Numbered from the stretch's first letter, positions 1 to 6,791 are shown. The stretch: 6,869 nt of DNA from Bacteroidales bacterium (GCA_021107685.1 JAIOSH010000355.1:1-6869), one strand, 5' to 3'. Program-made: numbers and translations. The notes: a model not told the origin generated them from the sequence alone.

Positions 1-135
1 AATACAAAAGAATATTTACAAGGATTGGTGTTTGAATAGATTATGCTAATTCTAAAAATCATTTAAAAATAGTTATGAACAAATTATGATAATTAAAAAA
101 AAAAAAAATCTTTTTAATCTTATCTAAAAAAATAT
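1..135. other. AT-rich leader region, no supported gene
   Basis: This stretch lies upstream of the B12 locus and contains no gene I can support. All three + strand frames are open at the left edge. Frame 1 would end with the tail NTKEYLQGLVFE and a TAG at 37-39, so the 3' end of an upstream gene is possible but cannot be chosen from 13 codons. A run of 14 A residues occupies 95-108, just ahead of the promoter-like box. Such A-tracts can act as UP-like or bent-DNA elements, but in this composition it may be chance. Confidence 0.3.
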
Positions 136-143
136 TATATTTG
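111..143 (+). promoter_or_regulatory. Candidate Bacteroidota-type promoter for the B12 operon
   Basis: TATATTTG at 136-143 is a full match to the Bacteroidota -7 consensus TAnnTTTG. A T-run at 111-115 lies 20 bases upstream, where the TTTG/TTG -33 element is expected, but it lacks the G. Transcription would begin near 150, which places the whole cobalamin riboswitch in the 5' leader. The position is what makes this convincing; the -33 half is weak. Confidence 0.5.
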
Positions 144-184
144 CCAAAAGTAATGGTGAACTTATTTAATGCCAAATAAATAAG

Positions 185-345
185 TCATAATAGGGAATCA
201 GGTGACCTGCCAAAAAGCAGAAATTCCTGAACAGTACCCGCTGCTGTAATCTCCTTAACTTTTTGAAAATCTAACGTCACTGTTCTATAATAAAGGAATG
301 GGAAGGCATTCAAAAAGGGAGTAAGTCAGAAGACCTGCCATTAAA
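185..345 (+). promoter_or_regulatory. Cobalamin riboswitch (B12 element)
   Basis: This leader RNA aptamer binds adenosylcobalamin or a related cobalamin and lowers expression of downstream uptake genes when the vitamin is plentiful. The conserved blocks appear in the expected order. The 5' block ATAATAGGGAATCAGGTGA is at 188-204. The core CCCGCTGCTGTAA is at 237-249. GTCACTG is at 276-282, with GGGAAGGC at 300-307. The B12 box AGTCAGAAGACCTGCC is at 324-339. It lies about 135 bases ahead of the propeller gene on the same strand, and a BtuB receptor gene sits two genes further on, so identity and target agree. Boundaries are approximate. Confidence 0.93.
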
Positions 346-357
346 TTCAATATTCAA

Positions 358-470
358 AGCTTTCGGGACAAAAGGCTAAAATAAATTTACTTCTCATTAA
401 AATTTATTCAAAGTTATTTTCCTGTAAGTTTTGAGGTTTATTAATTAATTGTTTAACCTTAAAATTTATT
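358..470 (+). promoter_or_regulatory. Putative riboswitch expression platform
   Basis: Three possible structures follow the aptamer. AGCTTT (358-363) can pair with AAGGCT (372-377, one G-U pair), presenting a CGGGA-containing loop that may be the kissing-loop (L13) partner of the aptamer. AATAAATTT (380-388) can pair with AAATTTATT either at 400-408 or at 462-470, the latter directly before the ATG at 475. AGGTT (434-438) can pair with AACCT (455-459). No U-run follows a strong stem, so control of translation initiation seems likelier than intrinsic termination. This is inference from sequence complementarity in very AT-rich DNA. Confidence 0.4.
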
Positions 471-474
471 AAAA

Positions 475-1779
475 ATGAAAAAAAATTATTTTTTAAATGC
501 TATCATCATTTTAACTTTGATAGCAATGTATGAAATGGCAGTTTCACAAACTGAAACAAAACAAGTTATCATTTGCAATGGTGGTGTTTATGGAGACCCA
601 TCAGACCATGTTACGTTATCTACCTATGACCCTTTAGGGCAGACAACTACTGTTTTTGGAGATATTTTTACAGAATCAGTTCAGGATATTGTAATTAAAG
701 AAAATTTTGCCTTTGTAAGTGCCCAGCATTCAATAGTAAAATTTAATATTGATAATTATGAACGCGTTGCTGCAATTGCAGAATCTAATCTTAATAAATT
801 ATATATACATAATGATTTATTGATACTTAGCAGGCAGACCGATATTAATGGTCCCCCCGCAGATGGAATTTATATTAAAATATTCAATGCTAATACTTTG
901 TCATTTATTGCTGATATAAGTAACATATCAGCCGATGCAGCAGGCATAGTTGCTGAAAATGATACTGCTTATGTTGCTATTCCAGGCGACTGGCAGGCTA
1001 CCGAAGGAAAAATTGCTGTAATTGATTTACAGGAAAAAAATTTAGTCAGGGAAATAAATTTGGGTTCTGATGCTGTTGGTATTTATAATCTGTATTCCAA
1101 TGAAAATAATATATATTCTGTTAACAGAACACCTTATGGAGGTTCAACAGGCTCTGTAAGCACTTATGATATATATACACTTGATTTTTCTTCTAATATT
1201 ATTAATGCTGTTGTAGGCAAGGGTGTTGCATTAACAGATAATATTCTTTATTTAGGATTGGATAATGGTATAGGTTCATATAATATAAATACGCATCAAA
1301 TTATTGACCCTGAAATAATCCCTGACCCGGGTTCTGCTTCATATATTTATATAGCAGCAGCAGGCTTTGATATAATCAATGAAAATTTTTATATAACAAC
1401 CACTGATTATTTCTCATTTGGAGAAGGTAAAATATATGATATTAATGGTAATTTTACGGGTTCGTTTCAGGCAGATGTATCACCCGAAGCTATTGCAATG
1501 GATTATAGAGACATTAATGGTATTAATGATAATAATAAACTCTTATCTGTTAATGTTTTTCCAAATCCTTTTAATAATAATTTAAATGTTTTATGTAATA
1601 ACTACGAGGAAATAATTGAAATCAGTATTTCTGACATAACAGGAAAAATTATATATAAAAACTGCAATTTATTTTCAGATATAAATATTAATGTTTCGGA
1701 ATTATCAAATGGTTTGTATTTTATGATAATAAAAACTGACATGCAGATAATTTCAAGGAAAATTATTAAGTCGAATTAA
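475..1779 (+). CDS. Exported beta-propeller protein with T9SS sorting domain, BtuG-like candidate
   Basis: This 434-residue protein is predicted to act on the cell surface. Residues 1-25 form a signal peptide (KKN, a hydrophobic stretch, then AVSQ). Residues about 26-350 carry repeated short beta-strand units such as IVKFNID, IYIKIFNA, KIAVIDL and GIGSYNI, as in YncE/DUF5074-type beta-propellers. From about 355 to the end is a T9SS type A sorting domain (VNVFPNPF, ISDITGKIIY, ELSNGLYFMIIKT, basic end). The gene is first after a cobalamin riboswitch and shares the locus with a BtuB-type receptor. In Bacteroides the equivalent place is taken by BtuG, a seven-bladed propeller lipoprotein that binds cobalamin very tightly and docks on BtuB. 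There is no lipobox cysteine here; T9SS export would replace lipidation. The ATG is preceded by A-rich sequence with no Shine-Dalgarno, normal for the phylum. Fold and export are well supported; cobalamin binding is inferred from context. Confidence 0.85.
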   Translation: MKKNYFLNAIIILTLIAMYEMAVSQTETKQVIICNGGVYGDPSDHVTLSTYDPLGQTTTVFGDIFTESVQDIVIKENFAFVSAQHSIVKFNIDNYERVAAIAESNLNKLYIHNDLLILSRQTDINGPPADGIYIKIFNANTLSFIADISNISADAAGIVAENDTAYVAIPGDWQATEGKIAVIDLQEKNLVREINLGSDAVGIYNLYSNENNIYSVNRTPYGGSTGSVSTYDIYTLDFSSNIINAVVGKGVALTDNILYLGLDNGIGSYNINTHQIIDPEIIPDPGSASYIYIAAAGFDIINENFYITTTDYFSFGEGKIYDINGNFTGSFQADVSPEAIAMDYRDINGINDNNKLLSVNVFPNPFNNNLNVLCNNYEEIIEISISDITGKIIYKNCNLFSDININVSELSNGLYFMIIKTDMQIISRKIIKSN

Positions 1780-1851
1780 TTCCAAAAGTGAAGTGATTTG
1801 AGAAGGTATAGAGTATAAATAGAGTACATCCATACGAGTCTGCAAAAGGTG

Positions 1852-1911
1852 TCATCTCGACTTCGCTCATGGTAACAGTGAGGCGTTGTTCATTGAGCGA
1901 AGTCGAAATGA
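1852..1911. repeat. Hairpin-forming intergenic repeat (copy 1)
   Basis: TCATCTCGACTTCGCTCA (1852-1869) and TGAGCGAAGTCGAAATGA (1894-1911) are inverted repeats matching at 17 of 18 positions around a 24-base loop. The GC-rich arms stand out from the surrounding AT-rich DNA. The arm sequence resembles dispersed REP-like or small MITE-like palindromes common between genes in Bacteroidota. It could form a stable RNA hairpin in an operon transcript. No T-run follows, so it does not look like a classic terminator. Confidence 0.75.
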
Positions 1912-1965
1912 AGTAGAAGGGTGCTCATTTTCAATTATAAAAATAAGCTTACGGATTTAAGATCC

Positions 1966-2027
1966 GAGCGATAGCGAGAAATCTTTTTATTTACAAACCA
2001 ACAAATTGGAGATTTCTCTCTTCGCTC
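1966..2027. repeat. Hairpin-forming intergenic repeat (copy 2)
   Basis: GAGCGATAGCGAGAAATCT (1966-1984) and AGATTTCTCTCTTCGCTC (2010-2027) form an imperfect inverted repeat around a 25-base loop. The outer GAGCGA/TCGCTC and inner GAGAAATCT/AGATTTCTC segments pair. The right side continues as GAAATGACA (2028-2036), echoing the GAAATGA end of the first repeat, so the two probably belong to one dispersed family. Read on the - strand, it begins TGTCATTTCGAGCGAAG, a sequence typical of Bacteroidota intergenic repeats. Confidence 0.7.
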
Positions 2028-2164
2028 GAAATGACATTGAGGGTGATTTTATGGACTGATACTAAATAATATTCGTTAAACCTGTTGAATATGAATTAGT
2101 AAAAAATAAAAAAGTGTTAGGATACCGGCACATATTACTTTATTATTTTATAATCATTACCTGT

Positions 2165-3151
2165 ATGAGGAAAATTAAAATTATAATACCTCTTTTTATA
2201 GCTATTTCTATTATTCCTGTTTTGGCATTTAGCCAGTTTGCCCCACCGGCAGGTCAGGAAGGAACAACAGCTATGTATAAAGATAGCGCGGCTTTTATTG
2301 GCTGGGCTACAACTTGTGAAGTTAAAAGAGGTGCTATGGATATTTCCAGTCCTGAAAATGGAAATGCTTCTTATGGAAATCCTTCTACAGGAACAGGACA
2401 AGCTGATAATAATGTTGTGAGCTTAGGAGATGGAGGCATTGCTACTTTATCTTTTGATATTCCAATAGCAAATGGACCAGGTTATGATTTTGCTGTTTTT
2501 GAAAATGGATTTATAGATACATTTCTTGAACTGGCTTTTGTTGAGGTAAGTTCTGACAGTGTCAATTATTTTCGTTTTAATGCCGTATCTATGACACAAA
2601 CTAATGTTCAGGTGGAAACTTTCGGAGAGATTGACGCAACAAAATTAAAAAACTTCGCTGGAAAATACAAACTTTACTATGGTACTCCATTTGATTTGAA
2701 TGAGTTGAAAAATATTAAAGGTTTAAATATTGATAGCATTACACATATCCGTATAATTGATGTAATAGGTTGTATTCAGGATGAATTTGCAACTTATGAC
2801 TCACAGGGAAATAAAGTAAATGATCCATGGAACACGCCTTTTATATCAGGAGGCTTCGACCTTGATGCGATTGGTGTAATAAATACATATTATAAAAAAA
2901 TTGATTATGAATTATATATTTATCCAAATCCTGCTAATTGTTTTATCAATGTTTATATTGATAAAGATGTAAAAAATCCTGAATTGTATATTTACGACAT
3001 TAATGGAAAAATCATTAACACTATATCTTATCCTGATTTTTTTTTAAATCAAACAAAAAAAATACCTGTTGACCATCTGAAAAAAGGTATGTATTTATTA
3101 CATTTAAAAACAAATAATAAAAAATTTATTCAAAAATTTATTACATTTTGA
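2165..3151 (+). CDS. T9SS-sorted cell-surface protein of a B12 locus, possible cobalamin-binding (BtuH-like role)
   Basis: This 328-residue protein is predicted to be surface-exposed. The ATG at 2165 is preferred over the GTG at 2114 because it gives a clean 24-residue signal peptide (MRKIK, hydrophobic core, AFSQ). Residues about 25-242 form one beta-rich domain with recognisable blocks: TTCEVKRG (49-56), SLGDGGIATLSF (86-97), DFAVFENGF (108-116), LELAFVEVSSDS (122-133), HIRIIDVIGC (194-203), NDPW (219-222) and GGFDLDAIGV (229-238). I recognise this as a family of uncharacterised exported proteins, often annotated only as cell-surface protein. Cys51 and Cys203 could form a disulfide. Residues about 249-328 are a T9SS type A sorting domain (YIYPNP, IYDINGKII, LKKGMYLLHLKT). 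The 3' end overlaps btuB by four bases, so its job is probably tied to B12 uptake. That role is inferred; BtuH-like describes the genomic position, not proven homology. Confidence 0.82.
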   Translation: MRKIKIIIPLFIAISIIPVLAFSQFAPPAGQEGTTAMYKDSAAFIGWATTCEVKRGAMDISSPENGNASYGNPSTGTGQADNNVVSLGDGGIATLSFDIPIANGPGYDFAVFENGFIDTFLELAFVEVSSDSVNYFRFNAVSMTQTNVQVETFGEIDATKLKNFAGKYKLYYGTPFDLNELKNIKGLNIDSITHIRIIDVIGCIQDEFATYDSQGNKVNDPWNTPFISGGFDLDAIGVINTYYKKIDYELYIYPNPANCFINVYIDKDVKNPELYIYDINGKIINTISYPDFFLNQTKKIPVDHLKKGMYLLHLKTNNKKFIQKFITF

Positions 3152-5055
3152 AACTTAAATTATCAATACTCATCATCCTCTTATTTACAACAATTCATTT
3201 GACAAGTCAGAATATTGTTGAAGATTCTGTTTACACGCTGACGTCTGTTAATATTTCAGGTACAAGGCTTAATGATTTTTCTGTAGGATTGAAAGTTGAT
3301 AAAATTGACAGCTTAGTCCTTGATATTTATCGTTCTTCATCAATAGGTGATGTTTTAAATTCACAAACGCCAATATATATAAAATCCTATGGACAGGGAA
3401 GCCTTGCTACTATCTCGTTCAGGGGAACTTCTGCAAATCATACCGGTATATATTTAAATGGATTCAATATAAATGCACCTAATATCGGAATGACGGATTT
3501 ATCTTTAATTCCAATCTTTTTCTTTAAATCAATTGAGGTTCAGCATGGAGGTGCAAGTTCACTTTTTGGAAGCGGTAATATTGGGGGAGCAATACATCTA
3601 AATAATCAGCCGGAATTTAATAATAATAAAAAAATAAACCTCGGTGTTTCTATTGGAAGTTTCAGTGATTATTCATCTCATGTTAAATTTAGCAGATCAT
3701 GGAAAAACTTTTATTCATCAACAGGTCTGTTAATATGTAAATCAAAGAATGATTTTGAATTTAAAAATTTACTTAATGAAAAAGAAAAACAAAAAAATTC
3801 GGCTTTGTTTCAATATGGTATTATACAAGAACTTGGGTTTAAACTATCCGCTAATCAAATCCTGAATGCTTTAGTGTGGTTTCAATTCAATGAAAAAGAA
3901 ATACCAAAAACATTAACAAGTAAACCGAATGATGCCTTGCAAACCGACAAGTCTTTACGCTCATCTTTACAATGGAAAAAATATACTGCAAATGGTTCTG
4001 TTATTGCAAAAGCAGCTTATTTTAATAACAATCTTCATTATAATGATCCCGATACAATACAAGCATTAAATATTGATTCTAAGATTAAAACACAAACAAT
4101 AATCAGTGAATTTCAAATAAAAAAGGAGTTTATTAAAAATTTAAAATTTGATGCTGGGGCTAATTTTACATTAAATATCGGTGAAACTATAAATTATGAA
4201 AAAACTGAAAGTCAAAAACAAGTCGGTATGTTTATTTCAGTAGTAAAATGTTTTCCCGGAATAGAATGGTCATCAAATTTAAATATTCGCCAGGATTTGA
4301 TAGAAGGCTACAATGTTCCTATAACACCTTCATTAGGTTTTGAAGGTAAAATATGGAGTTTTTTATACGGAAGATTAAATATTTCAAAAAATTTCAGAGC
4401 ACCAACATTTAACGAGCGTTTCTGGATTCCGGGTGGAAATGAAAATCTAAAGCCTGAAACAAGCTGGAATGAAGAAGCAGGGATTATTTTTAAATTGAAT
4501 AAAGAACAAAAAAAACATTCGGAATTTTCTATTACAGCATATAATACAATTATTGATAATTGGATTTTATGGATCCCACAGGATAATTTCTTTACTGTTG
4601 AAAATATTCAAAAAGTGTGGGCAAGAGGAATTGAATTACAAGGGAAAACCAAACTGTTTATTGGAAAATTCAATTTTAATATCACAGGGGGCTATACTTA
4701 TTCTCTTTCAACAAACCAGAAAAAAGTCAGTGCAAATGATGAGTCATACAAAAAACAATTAATATATGTGCCTGAACATAATTTTTATGCAAATATCATA
4801 GTGATTTTCCGCTATATTGTTTTAAATTACAATCAAACATATACAGGAAAATGTTATATTTCAAGAGATAACACAAAATCAATACCCGGCTATTCATTGG
4901 GAAATATCAGTTTAAGTAAAAGAATAAAATTTAAAAAGCAATTTCTTAAAATTCAATTTGATATAAATAATTTATGGGATAAAGAATATCAGGCTATTCA
5001 ATATTATCCTATGCCGGGCAGGTGGTATAAAGTTTCAGTTGTTTTTTACAATTAG
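3148..5055 (+). CDS. btuB: TonB-dependent outer-membrane receptor, BtuB-type cobalamin transporter
   Basis: This 635-residue outer-membrane beta-barrel receptor is predicted to import cobalamin using TonB/ExbBD energy. E. coli BtuB is 614 residues, a similar size. Residues 1-21 are a signal peptide. A possible TonB box lies around VYTLTSVNIS (28-37). The plug domain spans about 50-150 with the diagnostic SFRGTSANHTGIYLNG (90-105) and EVQHGGASSLFGSGNIGGAI (130-149). The remainder is the barrel, including FRAPTFNERFW and LKPETSWNE (about 416-440), and it ends in the barrel-type strand WYKVSVVFYN. There is no N-terminal carboxypeptidase-like extension and no SusD partner gene, which fits BtuB better than SusC. 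The start is TTG at 3148, overlapping the previous TGA as TTGA. No in-frame ATG occurs before about codon 114, inside the plug, so TTG is well supported. Substrate assignment rests on the riboswitch and neighbours as much as on the sequence. Confidence 0.85.
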   Translation: MKLKLSILIILLFTTIHLTSQNIVEDSVYTLTSVNISGTRLNDFSVGLKVDKIDSLVLDIYRSSSIGDVLNSQTPIYIKSYGQGSLATISFRGTSANHTGIYLNGFNINAPNIGMTDLSLIPIFFFKSIEVQHGGASSLFGSGNIGGAIHLNNQPEFNNNKKINLGVSIGSFSDYSSHVKFSRSWKNFYSSTGLLICKSKNDFEFKNLLNEKEKQKNSALFQYGIIQELGFKLSANQILNALVWFQFNEKEIPKTLTSKPNDALQTDKSLRSSLQWKKYTANGSVIAKAAYFNNNLHYNDPDTIQALNIDSKIKTQTIISEFQIKKEFIKNLKFDAGANFTLNIGETINYEKTESQKQVGMFISVVKCFPGIEWSSNLNIRQDLIEGYNVPITPSLGFEGKIWSFLYGRLNISKNFRAPTFNERFWIPGGNENLKPETSWNEEAGIIFKLNKEQKKHSEFSITAYNTIIDNWILWIPQDNFFTVENIQKVWARGIELQGKTKLFIGKFNFNITGGYTYSLSTNQKKVSANDESYKKQLIYVPEHNFYANIIVIFRYIVLNYNQTYTGKCYISRDNTKSIPGYSLGNISLSKRIKFKKQFLKIQFDINNLWDKEYQAIQYYPMPGRWYKVSVVFYN

Positions 5056-5056
5056 T

Positions 5057-5071
5057 TACAAATTATTTGTA
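5057..5071. other. Small palindrome at the convergent gene junction
   Basis: TACAAATTATTTGTA is a perfect inverted repeat (seven-base arms, one central base) between and into the ends of two convergent genes whose stops are only 7 bases apart. It may contribute to bidirectional transcript ending. The stem is mostly A-T and there is no GC-rich terminator, so function is uncertain. Confidence 0.35.
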
Positions 5072-5770
5072 TATAAGAAATACAGTTGTTTTTTTATGGA
5101 TATCAGGTATTTGCCTTTTCCATTCGGAAATAGTCTTACTCGCTATATATTCATCTGTTTGTGTTAAATTACATGCAATACAAAGCAAGGTTTCTTTTGA
5201 GCATACTCTTAAAATTGCTTCTAATAATTGTTTGTTTCTATATGGTGCTTCTATAAATATTTGTGTTTGATCTTGCCTGTAAGCATTTTTCTCAAGCTGA
5301 TTAATTTTATTAATCCTTGCTTTTTTTTCAATAGGTAAATAACCATGAAAAGTAAAATTTTGTCCGTTAAAGCCGGAAGCCATCAATGAGAGTAAAATTG
5401 ACGAAGGGCCTATTAAAGGAATGACCTGAATATTTTTTTTATGAGCCATTTTAACAATTTCTGAACCCGGGTCGGCAATGCAAGGTGAACCTGCCTCGGA
5501 TAAAATCGCAATATTTTTTCCAATATCTGCTACATCTAAATATGAAGTTATCTCATTAAATTTTGTATTTTTATTAAGTAAATGAAAAACTAATGAATCA
5601 AGAGGTTTATTTATTCCAATTTTTTTCAGAAACCTTCGGGCAGTTTTTTCTTTTTCAACAATAAATTCATCAATATTATTAATGATCTCAATATTGTAAG
5701 CAGGGATTACCTTGTTTAAATCTGTTTCACCAATTATTGTTGGAATTAAATAAAGTTTTCCTGTTTTCAT
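5063..5770 (-). CDS. Short RsmI-like SAM-dependent methyltransferase (tetrapyrrole methylase superfamily)
   Basis: This 235-residue cytoplasmic protein belongs to the tetrapyrrole (corrin/porphyrin) methylase fold, closest to RsmI, the 16S rRNA cytidine 2'-O-methyltransferase. Visible motifs are LYLIPTIIGE (6-15), replacing the usual LYIVATPIGN, ILSEAGSPCIADPG (89-102), equivalent to the RsmI SDAGTPxISDPG SAM loop, and LIGPSSILLSLMASGF (119-134). Also present are FHGYLP (141-146) and FIEAPYRN (172-179). RsmI in E. coli is 286 residues; the C-terminal extension is absent and the EDTR motif is replaced by VEKEKTARRFL (38-48). These features fit a second, shorter RsmI-like paralogue frequent in Bacteroidota, so its exact substrate is unknown. 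The ATG lies 6 bases after the stop of the transketolase gene, implying cotranscription. Despite the fold shared with cobalamin-pathway methylases, it runs convergent to the B12 genes and is probably unrelated to them. Confidence 0.85.
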   Translation of the reverse strand: MKTGKLYLIPTIIGETDLNKVIPAYNIEIINNIDEFIVEKEKTARRFLKKIGINKPLDSLVFHLLNKNTKFNEITSYLDVADIGKNIAILSEAGSPCIADPGSEIVKMAHKKNIQVIPLIGPSSILLSLMASGFNGQNFTFHGYLPIEKKARINKINQLEKNAYRQDQTQIFIEAPYRNKQLLEAILRVCSKETLLCIACNLTQTDEYIASKTISEWKRQIPDIHKKTTVFLIYK

Positions 5771-5776
5771 TATTAA

Positions 5777-6733
5777 TTATTTTCTCTTAATAAGTTTATT
5801 AGCTTTTTCAATTATATGTTTTGAAGTCATTTTATATTTCTCCATTAATTCATCAGGCTTTCCCGACTCACCAAAACTATCGTTCATTCCAATGAAGTCC
5901 ATAGGAACCGGATAGTGCTTTACTACTACTTCAGCAACTGCACTTCCCAAGCCTCCAAATATCTGGTGTTCTTCGGCAGTGATTATTTTTCCGGTTTCTT
6001 TTGCAGCTTTAATGATAATATCTTCATCAATAGGTTTTATTGTGTGCATATTTATTACTCTTACACTGATTCCCTTTTTATTTAGAGAGTATGCAGCCTG
6101 CAATGCTTCCCAAACCAAATGTCCGGTAGCTATAATTGTTAGGTCATCACCTTCATTTAAAATTTGAGATTTACCAATCTTAAATTTCATTTCTTCTTGT
6201 GTGAAATCAGGAACAGCTGCTCTGCCAAAACGTAAATAAACAGGGCTGTTTACCTGCTCTATTGCTGCAATAACTGCTAATTTTGTTTGTGTGGCATCAC
6301 AAGGTGAAATAACAGTCATATTGGGCAGCACTCTCATAATGGCAATATCTTCCAATGCCTGATGAGTAGCTCCATCAGGTCCTACTGAAATTCCTGCATG
6401 TGCTCCGCCGATAATTACATGAAGGTTATTATAACAAATTGATATTCGCATTTGGTCTGTTGTTCGCAATGCAGCAAATACCCCATAAGTGGAAAGAACA
6501 GGTATTTTTCCTGATAATGACAAACCTGCTGCAATGCCAACACAATTTTGCTCAGCTATTCCCACTGAAAAAAATCTTTCAGGAAATTGCTCTGCAAAAA
6601 AATTCATACCTACTGATTTGGTAATATCTGTTCCTAATCCTATAAGATTTTCATATTTTTCTCCTGCTGCTAACACTCCTTCGCCAAAACCATCTTTAGT
6701 AGGTTTGTTACCTTTATTTTTAAGTTTATACAT
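5777..6733 (-). CDS. Transketolase, C-terminal subunit
   Basis: This 318-residue protein is the pyrimidine-binding plus C-terminal half of a split transketolase, a thiamine-diphosphate enzyme moving two-carbon units between sugar phosphates in the cytoplasmic non-oxidative pentose phosphate pathway. Residues about 10-175 form the Pyr domain: GLGTDIT (32-38), VGIAEQN (57-63, whose Glu61 should be the catalytic glutamate that activates the cofactor), TYGVFAALRTTDQMR (82-96), GPDGATHQALEDIA (118-131) and YLRFGR (166-171). Residues about 190-318 form the transketolase C domain: IATGHLVWEAL, AEEHQIFGGLGSAVAE (253-268) and DSFGESGKPDEL. A longer form starting at TTG 6751 is possible, but ATG 6733 is preferred because a promoter-like box lies at 6762-6769 and homologues are about 318 residues. 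The N-terminal subunit is not found in the remaining 136 bases, so it must lie further upstream or elsewhere. A DXS- or dehydrogenase-E1-type relative is less likely. Confidence 0.9.
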   Translation of the reverse strand: MYKLKNKGNKPTKDGFGEGVLAAGEKYENLIGLGTDITKSVGMNFFAEQFPERFFSVGIAEQNCVGIAAGLSLSGKIPVLSTYGVFAALRTTDQMRISICYNNLHVIIGGAHAGISVGPDGATHQALEDIAIMRVLPNMTVISPCDATQTKLAVIAAIEQVNSPVYLRFGRAAVPDFTQEEMKFKIGKSQILNEGDDLTIIATGHLVWEALQAAYSLNKKGISVRVINMHTIKPIDEDIIIKAAKETGKIITAEEHQIFGGLGSAVAEVVVKHYPVPMDFIGMNDSFGESGKPDELMEKYKMTSKHIIEKANKLIKRK

Positions 6734-6761
6734 TTTAAATATTTTTATCAAATTTTGGCTG

Positions 6762-6791
6762 TAAAATTATAAAATATAAAATATTTCACAA
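6762..6791 (-). promoter_or_regulatory. Candidate promoter of the transketolase-methyltransferase operon
   Basis: On the - strand TTG (6791-6789) is followed after 19 bases by TAATTTTA (6769-6762), seven of eight matches to TAnnTTTG, which is the Bacteroidota spacing. Transcription would begin near 6755, leaving roughly 20 bases before the ATG at 6733 and making the TTG at 6751 an unlikely start. AT-rich DNA makes chance matches easy. Confidence 0.4.

Larger units (their letters stand above)
1780..2164. other. 385-base intergenic region with two hairpin repeats
   Basis: This gap separates the first and second genes of the B12 locus and carries no supported gene. It holds two inverted-repeat elements, listed separately, that share the sequence family seen around Bacteroidota genes. 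No second cobalamin riboswitch is present and no clear TAnnTTTG box precedes the second gene. That gene therefore probably depends on read-through from the riboswitch promoter, or on a promoter I cannot recognise. A GTG at 2114 opens the downstream frame, but it would add 17 residues before a good signal peptide and is unlikely to be the start. Confidence 0.6.

Noticed and set aside
1852..1911. Intrinsic terminator after the propeller gene
   Set aside because: The stem is strong, but no T-run follows, the loop is long, and the arm sequence belongs to a dispersed repeat type.
2114..2164. GTG start adding 17 residues to the second surface protein
   Set aside because: The extension puts a hydrophobic segment before an already complete signal peptide that starts at the ATG at 2165.
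2135..2401. Antisense open frame of 88 codons over the second surface protein
   Set aside because: It is low-complexity (rich in Ser, Arg, Asn), has no recognisable domain and lies wholly opposite a well-supported gene.
5063..5770. Cobalamin-biosynthesis methyltransferase (CbiF/CobI type) next to the B12 locus
   Set aside because: The tetrapyrrole methylase fold is shared, but the SEAGSPCIADPG and GPSSILLSLMASGF motifs match the RsmI branch, and the gene is in a convergent operon with transketolase, outside riboswitch control.
6734..6751. TTG start adding six residues to the transketolase subunit
   Set aside because: It would lie almost at the predicted transcription start and adds only an AT-rich, non-conserved stretch; ATG 6733 gives the usual family length.
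6439..6764. Open frames on the + strand opposite the transketolase gene
   Set aside because: These are shadows of a strongly conserved coding region and show no conserved motif of their own.
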